Shown: positions 1 to 5,696 of the stretch, piece after piece | Position numbering within the stretch: position 1 is the stretch's first letter | Layout of the letters: the number at the start of each line of letters is the position of its first letter | Made by a program: the position numbers and the translations under genes | From: an uncultured beta proteobacterium | Lineage (GTDB): Bacteria; Pseudomonadota; Gammaproteobacteria; Burkholderiales; Rhodocyclaceae | Assembly (NCBI GenBank): GCA_903917505.1 | Contig: CAIXAY010000381.1 | Span: forward strand, 1 to 5,696 | Direction: 5' to 3' | DNA length: 5,696 nt | Notes under the pieces: generated by a model | Databases searched by the model: none | The model's input: the letters and a program-made list of their open reading frames with translations, nothing else | What the model was told of the DNA's origin: nothing

Positions 1-451
1 CGAACTCGCGGGCAAGATTTTTTTCACCCGCATCAGCTGAGCCGCGATGGTCGACCTGCAGCGAGTGATCGACGATCAGGTGTGCCGGCACGGCAAAGCG
101 CACAGTTGCAGGATCGCCGCCATCCTGCGCGACCGTGTCGCGCAGCGCCGCCAGGTCGGCCAGCACCGGGACACCGCTGGAATCGGGCATGACCACGCGG
201 GTCACGCCCAGCGGCAGCGCGCTGCCGGCAGGCATGTTCGGCCAGTCCAGCGCCGCCTCGACGGTGTCGGTGTCGGCCTCATTGCAGGCCCGGCTCCTGA
301 TCAGGTTCTCGATCAGTATGCGGGCGACATAGGGCAGGAAGGCGATGTCATGCCCGCGTTGCGCCAGCATCGCGGCGACATCGACCACCGTTCCCTGCGG
401 CAACGTCACCGTCGGAACGTCGTGCAACTGGCCGGGCACGGTGTCTGCCAC
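1..451 (-). CDS. Aconitase-family (AcnA/IRP-type) hydro-lyase, N-terminal 150 residues, cut by window edge
   Basis: This is the start of an aconitase-superfamily protein. The family uses a [4Fe-4S] cluster to interconvert hydroxy-tricarboxylates by dehydration and rehydration in the cytosol. Visible family blocks are LPYVARILIENLIR (residues 39-52, the AcnA 'LP.SL.VLLENLLR' helix), MPDSSGVPVLADLAALRD (88-105, AcnA 'MQDFTGVPAVVDLAAMR') and HLIVDHSLQVD (124-134, containing the Asp-His pair of the active site), followed by the ADA..KNLAREF segment (139-150). The cluster cysteines would lie beyond the window. The start is GTG at 451-449, which shares one base with the permease stop (TAGTG) and has GGAGAGG at 458-464, six bases upstream. 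AcnA proteins are about 890 residues, so roughly five sixths of the gene is missing. Oddly, Pro89 stands where AcnA has a substrate-binding Gln. I am sure of the superfamily, not of the substrate. Related possibilities are AcnD-type 2-methylcitrate dehydratase or a homologue with a new substrate. Confidence 0.85.
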   Translation of the reverse strand, partial: MADTVPGQLHDVPTVTLPQGTVVDVAAMLAQRGHDIAFLPYVARILIENLIRSRACNEADTDTVEAALDWPNMPAGSALPLGVTRVVMPDSSGVPVLADLAALRDTVAQDGGDPATVRFAVPAHLIVDHSLQVDHRGSADAGEKNLAREF

Positions 452-1287
452 TACCCACCTCTCCGCGGGCGCCAGCGCATCAGATACGCCTCCAGCGGCC
501 GGATCAGCGCGTATTCGGAGAGCAGCATCAGCGCAATGGTCACCACCACCCAGGCGAATACCTCGGTGGTCTGGAAATTCTGCCACGCGAAATACATGCT
601 GTAGCCCAGACCATGCTGGCCGATGATCAGCTCGGCCAGGATCGCGGTGCGCCAGCAATAGCTGAAGCAGGCGCGCGTCCCGGCGAAGAGATAGGGATAG
701 ATCGAGGGAATGGTCACCTTGCGGATGATGCGCGACTTCTTCACGCGGAACGCGCGTGCCATCGCCTCGAGTTCGAGGTCGACCGCCTTCGCGCCCTCCC
801 ACATCGACAGCGCCATGATCGGAAAGCCGGCGATGAACACGACGAACACCACCGCATGGCCGGTTAGTCCGAACCAGATCACCGAAAAAAAACACCAGAT
901 CACCCCGGAGATCGTCTGGATCACGACGATCACCGGCCGCACCATGGTCTCGGTCAATCGCGAGTAGCCCATCGAGACGCCGGCGAGAGCGCCCATCACC
1001 AGCGCGATCATGAAGGCCGTGAACGTGCGCAGCGTGGTGTCGACGACATCGCGGACGAACGTCGGCTCCTGCATGAGCTCGGGCAACTTCGCGAAGGTTT
1101 CGGCGATGCCCGGAAACAGCGTGCGCGGAAAAATCAGCGACATGATGTGCCAGGTGATCGCGACGCCGAGCAGCGCCAGCGGCATCGGAATGGTATCGAG
1201 CGCGAACCGCTTGAGCGAGCGGGCCCAGCCGGACGGCGGCGGCGCCGCAACGGCCAGGTCTTGAGTTTCGCCGCTCACAGCGGTCAC
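451..1287 (-). CDS. ABC importer permease, NitT/TauT (SsuC/TauC-like) family
   Basis: This is the inner-membrane permease of a binding-protein-dependent importer of the nitrate/sulfonate/taurine class, 278 residues (family usually 250-280). It has a cytoplasmic N-terminus, a first membrane segment at about 34-54, further segments at about 88-107, 116-136, 144-162, 208-226 and 244-263, and a basic C-terminus. The family blocks VIWFGLTG (136-143), CWRTAILAELIIGQHGLGYS (211-230) and the EAA coupling loop (E174 to P194) are present. The loop's usual Gly is Phe180. The start is GTG, directly abutting the TAA of the binding-protein gene with no spacer and no visible Shine-Dalgarno sequence, so translation is probably coupled. 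A GTG three codons later is an alternative. It would work with the binding protein just upstream and the ATPase at 4860-5663. The imported compound is unknown; sulfonate specificity should not be assumed from family similarity. Confidence 0.9.
   Translation of the reverse strand: MTAVSGETQDLAVAAPPPSGWARSLKRFALDTIPMPLALLGVAITWHIMSLIFPRTLFPGIAETFAKLPELMQEPTFVRDVVDTTLRTFTAFMIALVMGALAGVSMGYSRLTETMVRPVIVVIQTISGVIWCFFSVIWFGLTGHAVVFVVFIAGFPIMALSMWEGAKAVDLELEAMARAFRVKKSRIIRKVTIPSIYPYLFAGTRACFSYCWRTAILAELIIGQHGLGYSMYFAWQNFQTTEVFAWVVVTIALMLLSEYALIRPLEAYLMRWRPRRGG
458..464 (-). promoter_or_regulatory. Shine-Dalgarno of the aconitase-family gene
   Basis: GGAGAGG on the minus strand lies six bases before the GTG at 451-449 and inside the last codons of the permease. 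It fixes the start of the edge-truncated aconitase gene, which has no upstream ATG in frame. With the TAGTG overlap it implies translational coupling to the permease. Confidence 0.6.
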
Positions 1288-2295
1288 TTAGGGCGCGCCC
1301 CAGAAGGAAGCGACATCGACGCGCTGCTTGAACAGCCCAAGTTCCTGCATGCGGTCGAACGAGCCCTGAATGTCGGCGATCATCGGCGCGTTCAACTCCT
1401 GTCGCACCCAGACGTCTTCGAAGCTGCGGCGCGCTTCCTGCAATTCCTCGGGGCTCAACTTCATGGTCTCGCGTCCTGCGGAGAGTGCCATGCGGTTGGC
1501 CTGATCAGGCTCCTTGATGGTGAATTCGATCGCCTCGGACATCGCGGCTAGGAACTTCCTGATGCGCTCGCGATTTGCCTCTAGCGACGCTGCAGGAACC
1601 GCGAACGCGGTCTGGAGGAAATCCTGCTTGAAGTTCTTGCGATAAACGTCGCGCACATCGAGCGCAACCTTGAGATTGCCCGAACGCAGTGCCTGGGTGA
1701 CATAAGGGTCCCAGAGCGTGATTGCATCTACGCGCTTGGTCTCCAGCGACGCGATCAGGTTGGTCGGCGCGGCGGTGATGATCTGGGCGTCGGCCTTGGG
1801 GTCGATGCCGTTGGCTCTCAGCACCACGGCTGTACCGACGTAGCTGCTGCCCGAGAGCGAGGCGACGCCAATGCGTTTGCCCTTGAGATCCTTGATGCCG
1901 GAAAACGGCGTGTCCTTGTGCACCAGGATCTTGAAGGCGAGATTGTGATAGCCCCTGACCACGCGCAGCGGCGTGCCAGCCGCATGCAGTTGGGCAAACG
2001 CCGATGTGCCGCCTTCGACGATGTCTATTTCGCCGGTGCGAAACGCGGTCAGCTGATCGTTGGTGTTGAGATAAGGCATCCACTTGATCGGGAAGCCGAG
2101 CCTGGTCTCGAGCTCGGCACGCCGCGCCTGCATCACATACATCGGCACGCTCTCGATGCCGACGATGAAGCCGACACGCAAGGGCGCAGCCTGGGCTACG
2201 ACCTGGGGCGCCATCACCGTCATGGCGCAGCCGACGACGGCGGCGCACAGAAACTGCCTGCGGCTGATCGAAGCAAAACAATTGCGCTGGCTCAT
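1288..2295 (-). CDS. ABC importer periplasmic substrate-binding protein, NitT/TauT (SsuA/NMT1-like) family
   Basis: This is a 335-residue secreted solute-binding protein that delivers ligand to the permease encoded immediately downstream. Residues 1-37 form the export signal: a twin-arginine-like SRRQFL (11-16), a hydrophobic stretch, and a likely cleavage after AQA (34-36). VVGC at 20-23 could instead act as a lipobox, but the hydrophobic run continues past it, so I prefer a soluble periplasmic form. The mature protein opens with PLRVGFIVGIESVPMYV, followed by NDQLTAFRTGEIDIVEGG (about 79-96), IKDLKGKRIGVASLSGSS and SLETKRVDAITLWDPYVTQA, the usual order of NMT1/SsuA-like type II binding proteins. 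The ATG start has AAAGGAG six bases upstream. The gene begins 33 bases after the regulator gene ends, the largest gap in the window. Ligand identity cannot be read from the sequence. Confidence 0.9.
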   Translation of the reverse strand: MSQRNCFASISRRQFLCAAVVGCAMTVMAPQVVAQAAPLRVGFIVGIESVPMYVMQARRAELETRLGFPIKWMPYLNTNDQLTAFRTGEIDIVEGGTSAFAQLHAAGTPLRVVRGYHNLAFKILVHKDTPFSGIKDLKGKRIGVASLSGSSYVGTAVVLRANGIDPKADAQIITAAPTNLIASLETKRVDAITLWDPYVTQALRSGNLKVALDVRDVYRKNFKQDFLQTAFAVPAASLEANRERIRKFLAAMSEAIEFTIKEPDQANRMALSAGRETMKLSPEELQEARRSFEDVWVRQELNAPMIADIQGSFDRMQELGLFKQRVDVASFWGAP

Positions 2296-2301
2296 TGCTC
2301 T

Positions 2302-2306
2302 CTCCT
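2302..2306 (-). promoter_or_regulatory. Shine-Dalgarno of the substrate-binding protein gene
   Basis: AGGAG on the minus strand lies six bases before the ATG at 2295-2293. The surrounding 33-base gap (2296-2328) holds this site but no obvious promoter pair, inverted repeat or terminator hairpin, which supports read-through from the regulator gene. Confidence 0.6.
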
Positions 2307-2328
2307 TTGTGCGACGGTTGTCCCTGAT

Positions 2329-3024
2329 CTACTTTTGTAATCTTCTTTTCTTGTTCAGCGCCACCTTGACGGTCTCTTGTGCGGGCGCCTCGGCGCTTTT
2401 CAGATTCGCGCGCACCTTGCGCACATGGCGCCGGGTGGCCTCCTCGGCGGCATCGCCATCGCGCGCTTCGATGGCCGCGAGTATGGCCTTGTGCTCATCG
2501 ACCGACTGGGTCGAGCGCCCCTCGCCGATGGCGGAGAGTGAACGCAGCATGCGAATCAGGCTCCATGAGCCGCGCAGCATGGTCTGCAGATGTTCGTTGT
2601 GCGAAGCCCTGATCAATGCTTCGTGAAAGTCGGTGACCGCGGCGGCTGGCATGGGCGCTTTCTTGACTACGCACTCGCGCAACTGCGCAAGGTCTTCCTC
2701 GTTGGCGCGCTCCGCCGCCAGTCGCGCCGCCATGCCTTCCAGCGCTTCGCGCACCGAGAGCATGTCGTCCATTTCATGCACATGCGGCACCTTGACCGAG
2801 GTGCCCCGACGCGGCTCTATCGTGACCAGCCCCGATTGTTCGAGATGACGCAACGCCTCGCGCACCGGCGAGCGGCTGGTGCCGAACCATTTCGCGATCT
2901 CGGGCTCGGACAGGCGTTGGCCGCTTTTCAGCGTGCCCTGGAATATCAGCCGCTCGAGATGCGCCTGGATCTGACGCGCCAGCGACACCAGTTGCGGCGG
3001 CTCGATCGCTTGCGGCTCGTTCAT
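2329..3024 (-). CDS. GntR-family transcriptional regulator, FadR subfamily with FCD domain
   Basis: This is a cytosolic DNA-binding regulator of 231 residues (FCD-type GntR proteins are usually 220-250). Residues 11-80 form the winged helix-turn-helix, with SEPEIAKWFGTSRSPVREAL at 39-58 and the wing SGLVTIEPRRGTSV. Residues 86-208 form the all-helical FCD ligand-binding domain. His134, His178 and His200 match the metal-binding histidines of FCD proteins, and the 22-residue spacing of the last two is typical. The partner Asp expected four residues before the first His is Val130. The segment just before it also looks shortened. The tail is basic (KKRRLQK). The ATG at 3024-3022 overlaps the upstream TGA as ATGA and has AAGGAG seven bases upstream. 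A longer in-frame start at 3111 would overlap the MmgE/PrpD gene by 91 bases and is unlikely. Its place inside the operon suggests feedback control by the imported acid or a metabolite, probably as a repressor. Confidence 0.92.
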   Translation of the reverse strand: MNEPQAIEPPQLVSLARQIQAHLERLIFQGTLKSGQRLSEPEIAKWFGTSRSPVREALRHLEQSGLVTIEPRRGTSVKVPHVHEMDDMLSVREALEGMAARLAAERANEEDLAQLRECVVKKAPMPAAAVTDFHEALIRASHNEHLQTMLRGSWSLIRMLRSLSAIGEGRSTQSVDEHKAILAAIEARDGDAAEEATRRHVRKVRANLKSAEAPAQETVKVALNKKRRLQK

Positions 3025-4397
3025 GCGCAAACTCCTTCCTTGATGGTTGCCCGCAGCAAAGCCGCGAGCGCACGCGGCCGCTCCCCTCGCGCCACCGCAT
3101 CCAGCAGCCACTGGCCCTCGCCTGACGCCGTCACCAGTGCGGCGAGCGCCGTTATCTTGGAGGCCAGCGCCGGGCCTGCGAGCGGACGCGTTGCATCCCC
3201 GAGCGCATCGTCAAGGCTGCCCTGGTGCTCGCCGCTGCGCGTCCTGATCGTGACCCGGGCAGGACGCTTTGGCGCCTGGCCATCGAATGCAGGCTGATGG
3301 CGCAACATGACGCGACCGATCAGGCCCGAGTCCAGCAATTCGCGTCGGGCGGGCGGCGAAAACGCAGCTGGCCCGGCGCTGGCGTCGGGCCAGCGCGCTG
3401 CGGCGGCCACGGCATATTCGATCGACAAAGCGGCACCTCGCGCAGTCTTCGTGCGCGCACCGGCGAAAGCCAATGCGGCGCCGGAAACCTCGACTTCGAT
3501 CGCCTCGATCTCCTGTCCGGCCAATGCCGGTAGCAGATTCTGCACGATCTCCATCGGCCCATGCGCATGCCGCACGCAGGCATGCGGCTTCAAATAGCTG
3601 GCGGTGATCGCGTCAGTGCGCAAGTCCCTGGCCTGTTCCTTGACGGACACGCCGAGGGCTGCCAAAAGCCCGTTCGGGCCGTCGAGCGCGTCGGCACGTC
3701 CTGCCGTACCCGCAGCGACGAGGCGAGCCGCCGTGACGCCGCTCGCGGCGGCAAACGCCGGATGCAGCGCTTCGGCATCGGCGGGCTCCGTGTAGGCGGG
3801 AACGACGCCGCAGGCATAGCTGGCGGCAAGCCCCAGCACGCGTGCGAGATGATCGGAGGCACTCTTGTCGCCGGGTCGCACGCTGTCTCGCAGCCGCTCC
3901 AGCCAGGCCGCCGCGGTCGCGGCGCCGAAGACGCCCGCGACCGAAGTACGGTGAAAAACGCGGGGACCGGTGGCCGAGTTCAACAGCTTGCCCAGGCCGA
4001 TCGTGACCGCATAGCCGCGCCAGACGGCGTCGAGAAATTCGCACCAGCTTTTATCCGTGGCGCAGGCAACCGCGAATGCGGCCGGCACGACGCAGCAGCC
4101 CGGATGACAGCCGGCCGCCGAATCGCCGTCGTCGAACTGCTGCCAGTGGGCCGCAAGCGCCAGCCATTGCGCAGCCGCCGCCGGCCGACCGTCGAGCGCG
4201 AGCCCGAATCCCATGCCCGGATCGTCCGCACCGCACTCGGCGATCAGGGCTGCACGGGCACGAAACACCGGATCGGCATGCGCGGCGACCATGCAGGCCA
4301 GGGTATCGAGCGCATGGTCCGACGCAGCCGCCATCACGGCGGCCTGATCATCAGGCTCACCGGTGGCGATCTTCGCCAAGGCATGCGCAAAAGACAC
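3021..4397 (-). CDS. MmgE/PrpD-family enzyme (2-methylcitrate dehydratase / cis-aconitate decarboxylase superfamily), divergent active site
   Basis: This is a cytosolic 458-residue enzyme (family about 450). The superfamily includes 2-methylcitrate dehydratase PrpD, cis-aconitate decarboxylase and iminodisuccinate epimerase, all acting on di- or tricarboxylates without a metal. Landmarks are the helical N-terminus SFAHALAKIATG, QFDDGD....CHPG (87-100), GPRVFHRTSVAGVFGAATAA (144-163), LHPAFAAASGVTAARLVAAG (211-230), LDGPNGLLAALG (238-249), LKPHACVRHAHG (269-280) and LSIEYAVA (324-331). By eye alignment His98, His149, Lys270, His279 and Tyr328 are retained, but the usual D-x-D-D-T block reads Q-F-D-D-G and the Lys normally three residues before the LHxG His is Glu209. 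The chosen start is GTG 4397-4395, seven bases after the upstream stop. TTG at 4424 is the alternative. ATG at 4475 would overlap the previous gene by 71 bases and adds sequence atypical of the family. The family is secure; the reaction is not. Confidence 0.85.
   Translation of the reverse strand: MSFAHALAKIATGEPDDQAAVMAAASDHALDTLACMVAAHADPVFRARAALIAECGADDPGMGFGLALDGRPAAAAQWLALAAHWQQFDDGDSAAGCHPGCCVVPAAFAVACATDKSWCEFLDAVWRGYAVTIGLGKLLNSATGPRVFHRTSVAGVFGAATAAAWLERLRDSVRPGDKSASDHLARVLGLAASYACGVVPAYTEPADAEALHPAFAAASGVTAARLVAAGTAGRADALDGPNGLLAALGVSVKEQARDLRTDAITASYLKPHACVRHAHGPMEIVQNLLPALAGQEIEAIEVEVSGAALAFAGARTKTARGAALSIEYAVAAAARWPDASAGPAAFSPPARRELLDSGLIGRVMLRHQPAFDGQAPKRPARVTIRTRSGEHQGSLDDALGDATRPLAGPALASKITALAALVTASGEGQWLLDAVARGERPRALAALLRATIKEGVCA
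3032..3037 (-). promoter_or_regulatory. Shine-Dalgarno of the GntR regulator, deciding its start
   Basis: AAGGAG on the minus strand lies seven bases before the ATG at 3024-3022, inside the last codons of the MmgE/PrpD gene. Its strength and spacing, with the ATGA overlap, argue for this start over the longer in-frame option at 3111. Confidence 0.7.
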
Positions 4398-4404
4398 TTC
4401 GTCG

Positions 4405-4833
4405 TCAGCCTTTGAGGCTGGCAAGGAAGGCCTGGATGCCGGCCTCGGCAACATCGTGATCTTCGGTCGCCGCACCCGAGCTCACGCCGACGGCACCGAC
4501 GATCTGGCCGTCGACCACGATCGGCATGCCGCCGCCGATGATGCAGAAGCGTCCTTGCAGCAGCGTGTTCAGACCGAAAGCGGGACCGCCGGCGCCGGCT
4601 ACTTCCTTGTATTCGCGCGTCGCGCGGCCGCCGCCGGCCGAGGTGAATGCCTTGTCGATCGCGATCTCGACGGCGGAAAACTTGGCGCCATCCATGCGGG
4701 TAAACAGGATCAGGTAACCGCTCTCATCGACGATCGCGATGTCCTTGGGCGTACCGACTTCGCGCGCCTTCTGCTCGCAGGCGGCCATGATCAATTTGGC
4801 CTCGGCAAGGCTCAGGCGTTTGATGTTCAACAT
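4405..4833 (-). CDS. GlcG/HbpS-family small protein (Haem_degrading / DUF336 domain)
   Basis: This is a 142-residue single-domain protein, the usual length for this family. The order of motifs matches GlcG/HbpS: LSLAEAKLIMAACEQKARE (8-25), DIAIVDESGYLILFTRMDGA (31-50), EIAIDKAFTSA (56-66), then GGGMPIVVDGQIVGAVGVSS (100-119) and EDHDVAEAGIQAF (124-136). HbpS of Streptomyces binds haem and senses redox state, but most members, including GlcG of the glycolate operon, are catabolic-operon passengers without a proven reaction. There is no signal peptide, so it should act in the cytosol. The ATG has GGAG seven bases upstream and follows the ATPase stop by 26 bases. Next to two putative tricarboxylate enzymes, one needing an Fe-S cluster, an accessory or protective role is possible but is only inference. 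Confidence 0.9.
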   Translation of the reverse strand: MLNIKRLSLAEAKLIMAACEQKAREVGTPKDIAIVDESGYLILFTRMDGAKFSAVEIAIDKAFTSAGGGRATREYKEVAGAGGPAFGLNTLLQGRFCIIGGGMPIVVDGQIVGAVGVSSGAATEDHDVAEAGIQAFLASLKG

Positions 4834-4859
4834 GTTCTATCTCCGGTGTGTGTTAGGGG

Positions 4860-5663
4860 TCAGGTTGGTTTGATTAGAGCGGGTTGCTTTGCTAGGCCGG
4901 TGCTGATGGCGGCCTCGAAGGTGCGCAATACATTGCGTTCGGCGGCGAATATCTCGTCGCTGCCGTACATTCTCGGATAAGGCAGCTCGACCGGCATCTC
5001 GGCAAAAACACGGGTCGGCTTGGGTGTCAGCAACACGATTTTCTGCGACAAATAGCAGGCTTCCGCAAGGTCATGGGTGACGAACAAGATGGTCGTGCCC
5101 ATGCGCTGCCAGATCGAGATGAGTTCCGCGAGCATCAGGCGCGCCGTGATTTCATCGAGATGACTGAAGGGCTCGTCCATCAAGATTACATCCGGGCGCG
5201 CCGCCAGCGCGCGGGCAATCGCGACCCGCTGCTGCATGCCGCCGGAGATCTGGTGCGGATAATAAGCGCGAAAATCGGCCAGCCCCATCAGTTCGAGGAC
5301 ATCGGTAATGCGCCGGGCAATCTCGGCCTCGGCGTTCTCGCCATCCTCGAGCACGAAGCGCAGATTCTGTTCCAGCGTCTGCCAGGGAAGCAGACGCGGC
5401 GTCTGGAAAACGAAGCCCAGGCGCACGTCCGCAAGACTGTATTTTTTCGCGTCCCGATCGGCAAACGAGACCAGGCCCGAGTTGGCTTCCATCAAGCCGC
5501 CGATGATGTGCAAGGTGACCGATTTGCCCGAGCCCGACGGGCCGAGCAGGCTGACAAAGCCGCCGGCTTCGACCGAGAAGCTGACCTCGTCGAGCACAGT
5601 CAGATCCGGCCTGCCTTTTTCGCGGAAGGTCTTGCACAGCCGCTCGACCCTGATGCTCAGCAT
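4860..5663 (-). CDS. ABC importer ATP-binding protein, NitT/TauT (SsuB/TauB-like) family
   Basis: This is the cytosolic ATPase that powers the importer, 267 residues. All nucleotide-binding motifs are present: Walker A GPSGSGKS (41-48), Q-loop [10 protein letters not shown] (Gln87), signature ISGGMQQR (139-146), Walker B VILMDEP (159-165), D-loop SHLD (167-170) and H-loop His197 in THDLAEA. It should therefore be active. Small deviations are Val after the Walker A Ser, where Thr is usual, and His in the D-loop where TauB/SsuB proteins commonly have Ala. The C-terminal 60 residues resemble the short extension of NitT/TauT ATPases. The ATG has AAGGGG five bases upstream. That site overlaps a TAA which appears to end the previous gene. 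The matching permease and binding protein lie about 2.5 kb downstream, beyond three other genes. These may be its partners, or a permease upstream of the window may be. Confidence 0.93.
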   Translation of the reverse strand: MLSIRVERLCKTFREKGRPDLTVLDEVSFSVEAGGFVSLLGPSGSGKSVTLHIIGGLMEANSGLVSFADRDAKKYSLADVRLGFVFQTPRLLPWQTLEQNLRFVLEDGENAEAEIARRITDVLELMGLADFRAYYPHQISGGMQQRVAIARALAARPDVILMDEPFSHLDEITARLMLAELISIWQRMGTTILFVTHDLAEACYLSQKIVLLTPKPTRVFAEMPVELPYPRMYGSDEIFAAERNVLRTFEAAISTGLAKQPALIKPT

Positions 5664-5672
5664 CGTCGCCCC

Positions 5673-5696
5673 TTAACGTGAAATACGTTGCCAAGC
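5673..5696 (-). CDS. Possible last codons of an upstream gene (partial, unidentified)
   Basis: An open frame enters from the right edge and reads AWQRISR before TAA at 5675-5673, nine bases before the ATPase start. The ATPase Shine-Dalgarno overlaps this TAA, the arrangement seen at operon junctions elsewhere in the window. A short basic tail containing Trp would suit a second ABC permease, but seven residues cannot identify it and the frame could be open by chance. Confidence 0.3.
   Translation of the reverse strand, partial: AWQRISR

Noticed and set aside
885..892. Frameshift in the permease gene at the homopolymer
   Set aside because: Family motifs continue in the same frame on both sides, so the gene is intact as written.
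1358..2220. Lipoprotein interpretation of the binding protein via VVGC at residues 20-23
   Set aside because: The hydrophobic core continues beyond the Cys and a good AQA cleavage site follows. It is kept only as a minor alternative.
2296..2328. Possible promoter, operator or terminator between the regulator and binding-protein genes
   Set aside because: Only a Shine-Dalgarno is visible. There is no convincing inverted repeat, -35/-10 pair or hairpin with a T-run.
3025..3111. Longer start for the GntR regulator at 3111
   Set aside because: The extra 29 residues are a frame shadow of the MmgE/PrpD gene. The ATG at 3024 has a strong Shine-Dalgarno and an ATGA junction.
3561..4415. Long plus-strand open frame of 284 codons, and others on the plus strand
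   Set aside because: They lie opposite genes with clear family motifs, are rich in Arg, Gly and Ala as expected for antisense frames in GC-rich DNA, and show no recognisable domain.
4398..4475. Longer start for the MmgE/PrpD gene at ATG 4475
   Set aside because: It would overlap the GlcG/HbpS-like gene by 71 bases, and the added residues are basic, Pro- and Ser-rich and unlike family N-termini. GTG at 4397 gives the usual length.

Overview
The window is a single, tightly packed, minus-strand gene cluster from a GC-rich bacterium. The gene content (NitT/TauT-type ABC importer, FadR/FCD GntR regulator, GlcG/HbpS-like protein, MmgE/PrpD enzyme, AcnA-type aconitase) and the base composition fit a soil- or host-associated proteobacterium, most likely Burkholderiales or Rhizobiales. 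The sequence alone does not settle which. No RNA gene, mobile element, CRISPR array or phage gene was seen, and no coding gene is supported on the plus strand.

In transcription order (high to low coordinates) the window holds: the probable last codons of an unidentified upstream gene (5673-5696); an ABC importer ATPase (4860-5663); a small GlcG/HbpS-family protein (4405-4833); an MmgE/PrpD-family enzyme (3021-4397); a GntR/FCD regulator (2329-3024); a periplasmic substrate-binding protein with a twin-arginine-like signal (1288-2295); the importer permease (451-1287); and the first 150 residues of an aconitase-family enzyme that runs off the left edge (1-451). The last gene is easy to miss because it starts with GTG and is cut by the window. 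Gaps are 0 to 33 bases. Two junctions overlap (ATGA between the MmgE/PrpD gene and the regulator, TAGTG between permease and aconitase), so the set is almost certainly one operon with translational coupling. The promoter and main operator must lie upstream of position 5696, and the terminator beyond position 1.

Taken together this looks like a self-regulated uptake and catabolism operon for a small organic acid. The ABC system would import the compound. The MmgE/PrpD enzyme and the aconitase homologue, families that act on tricarboxylates such as 2-methylcitrate, aconitate and iminodisuccinate, would carry out successive elimination, hydration or isomerisation steps. Pairing PrpD with an AcnA-type protein recalls the 2-methylcitrate cycle, but no 2-methylcitrate synthase (prpC) or 2-methylisocitrate lyase (prpB) is in view. 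Both enzymes also appear to have changes at residues that bind substrate in their better-known relatives. The substrate is therefore probably not citrate, aconitate or 2-methylcitrate, and I cannot name it from the sequence.
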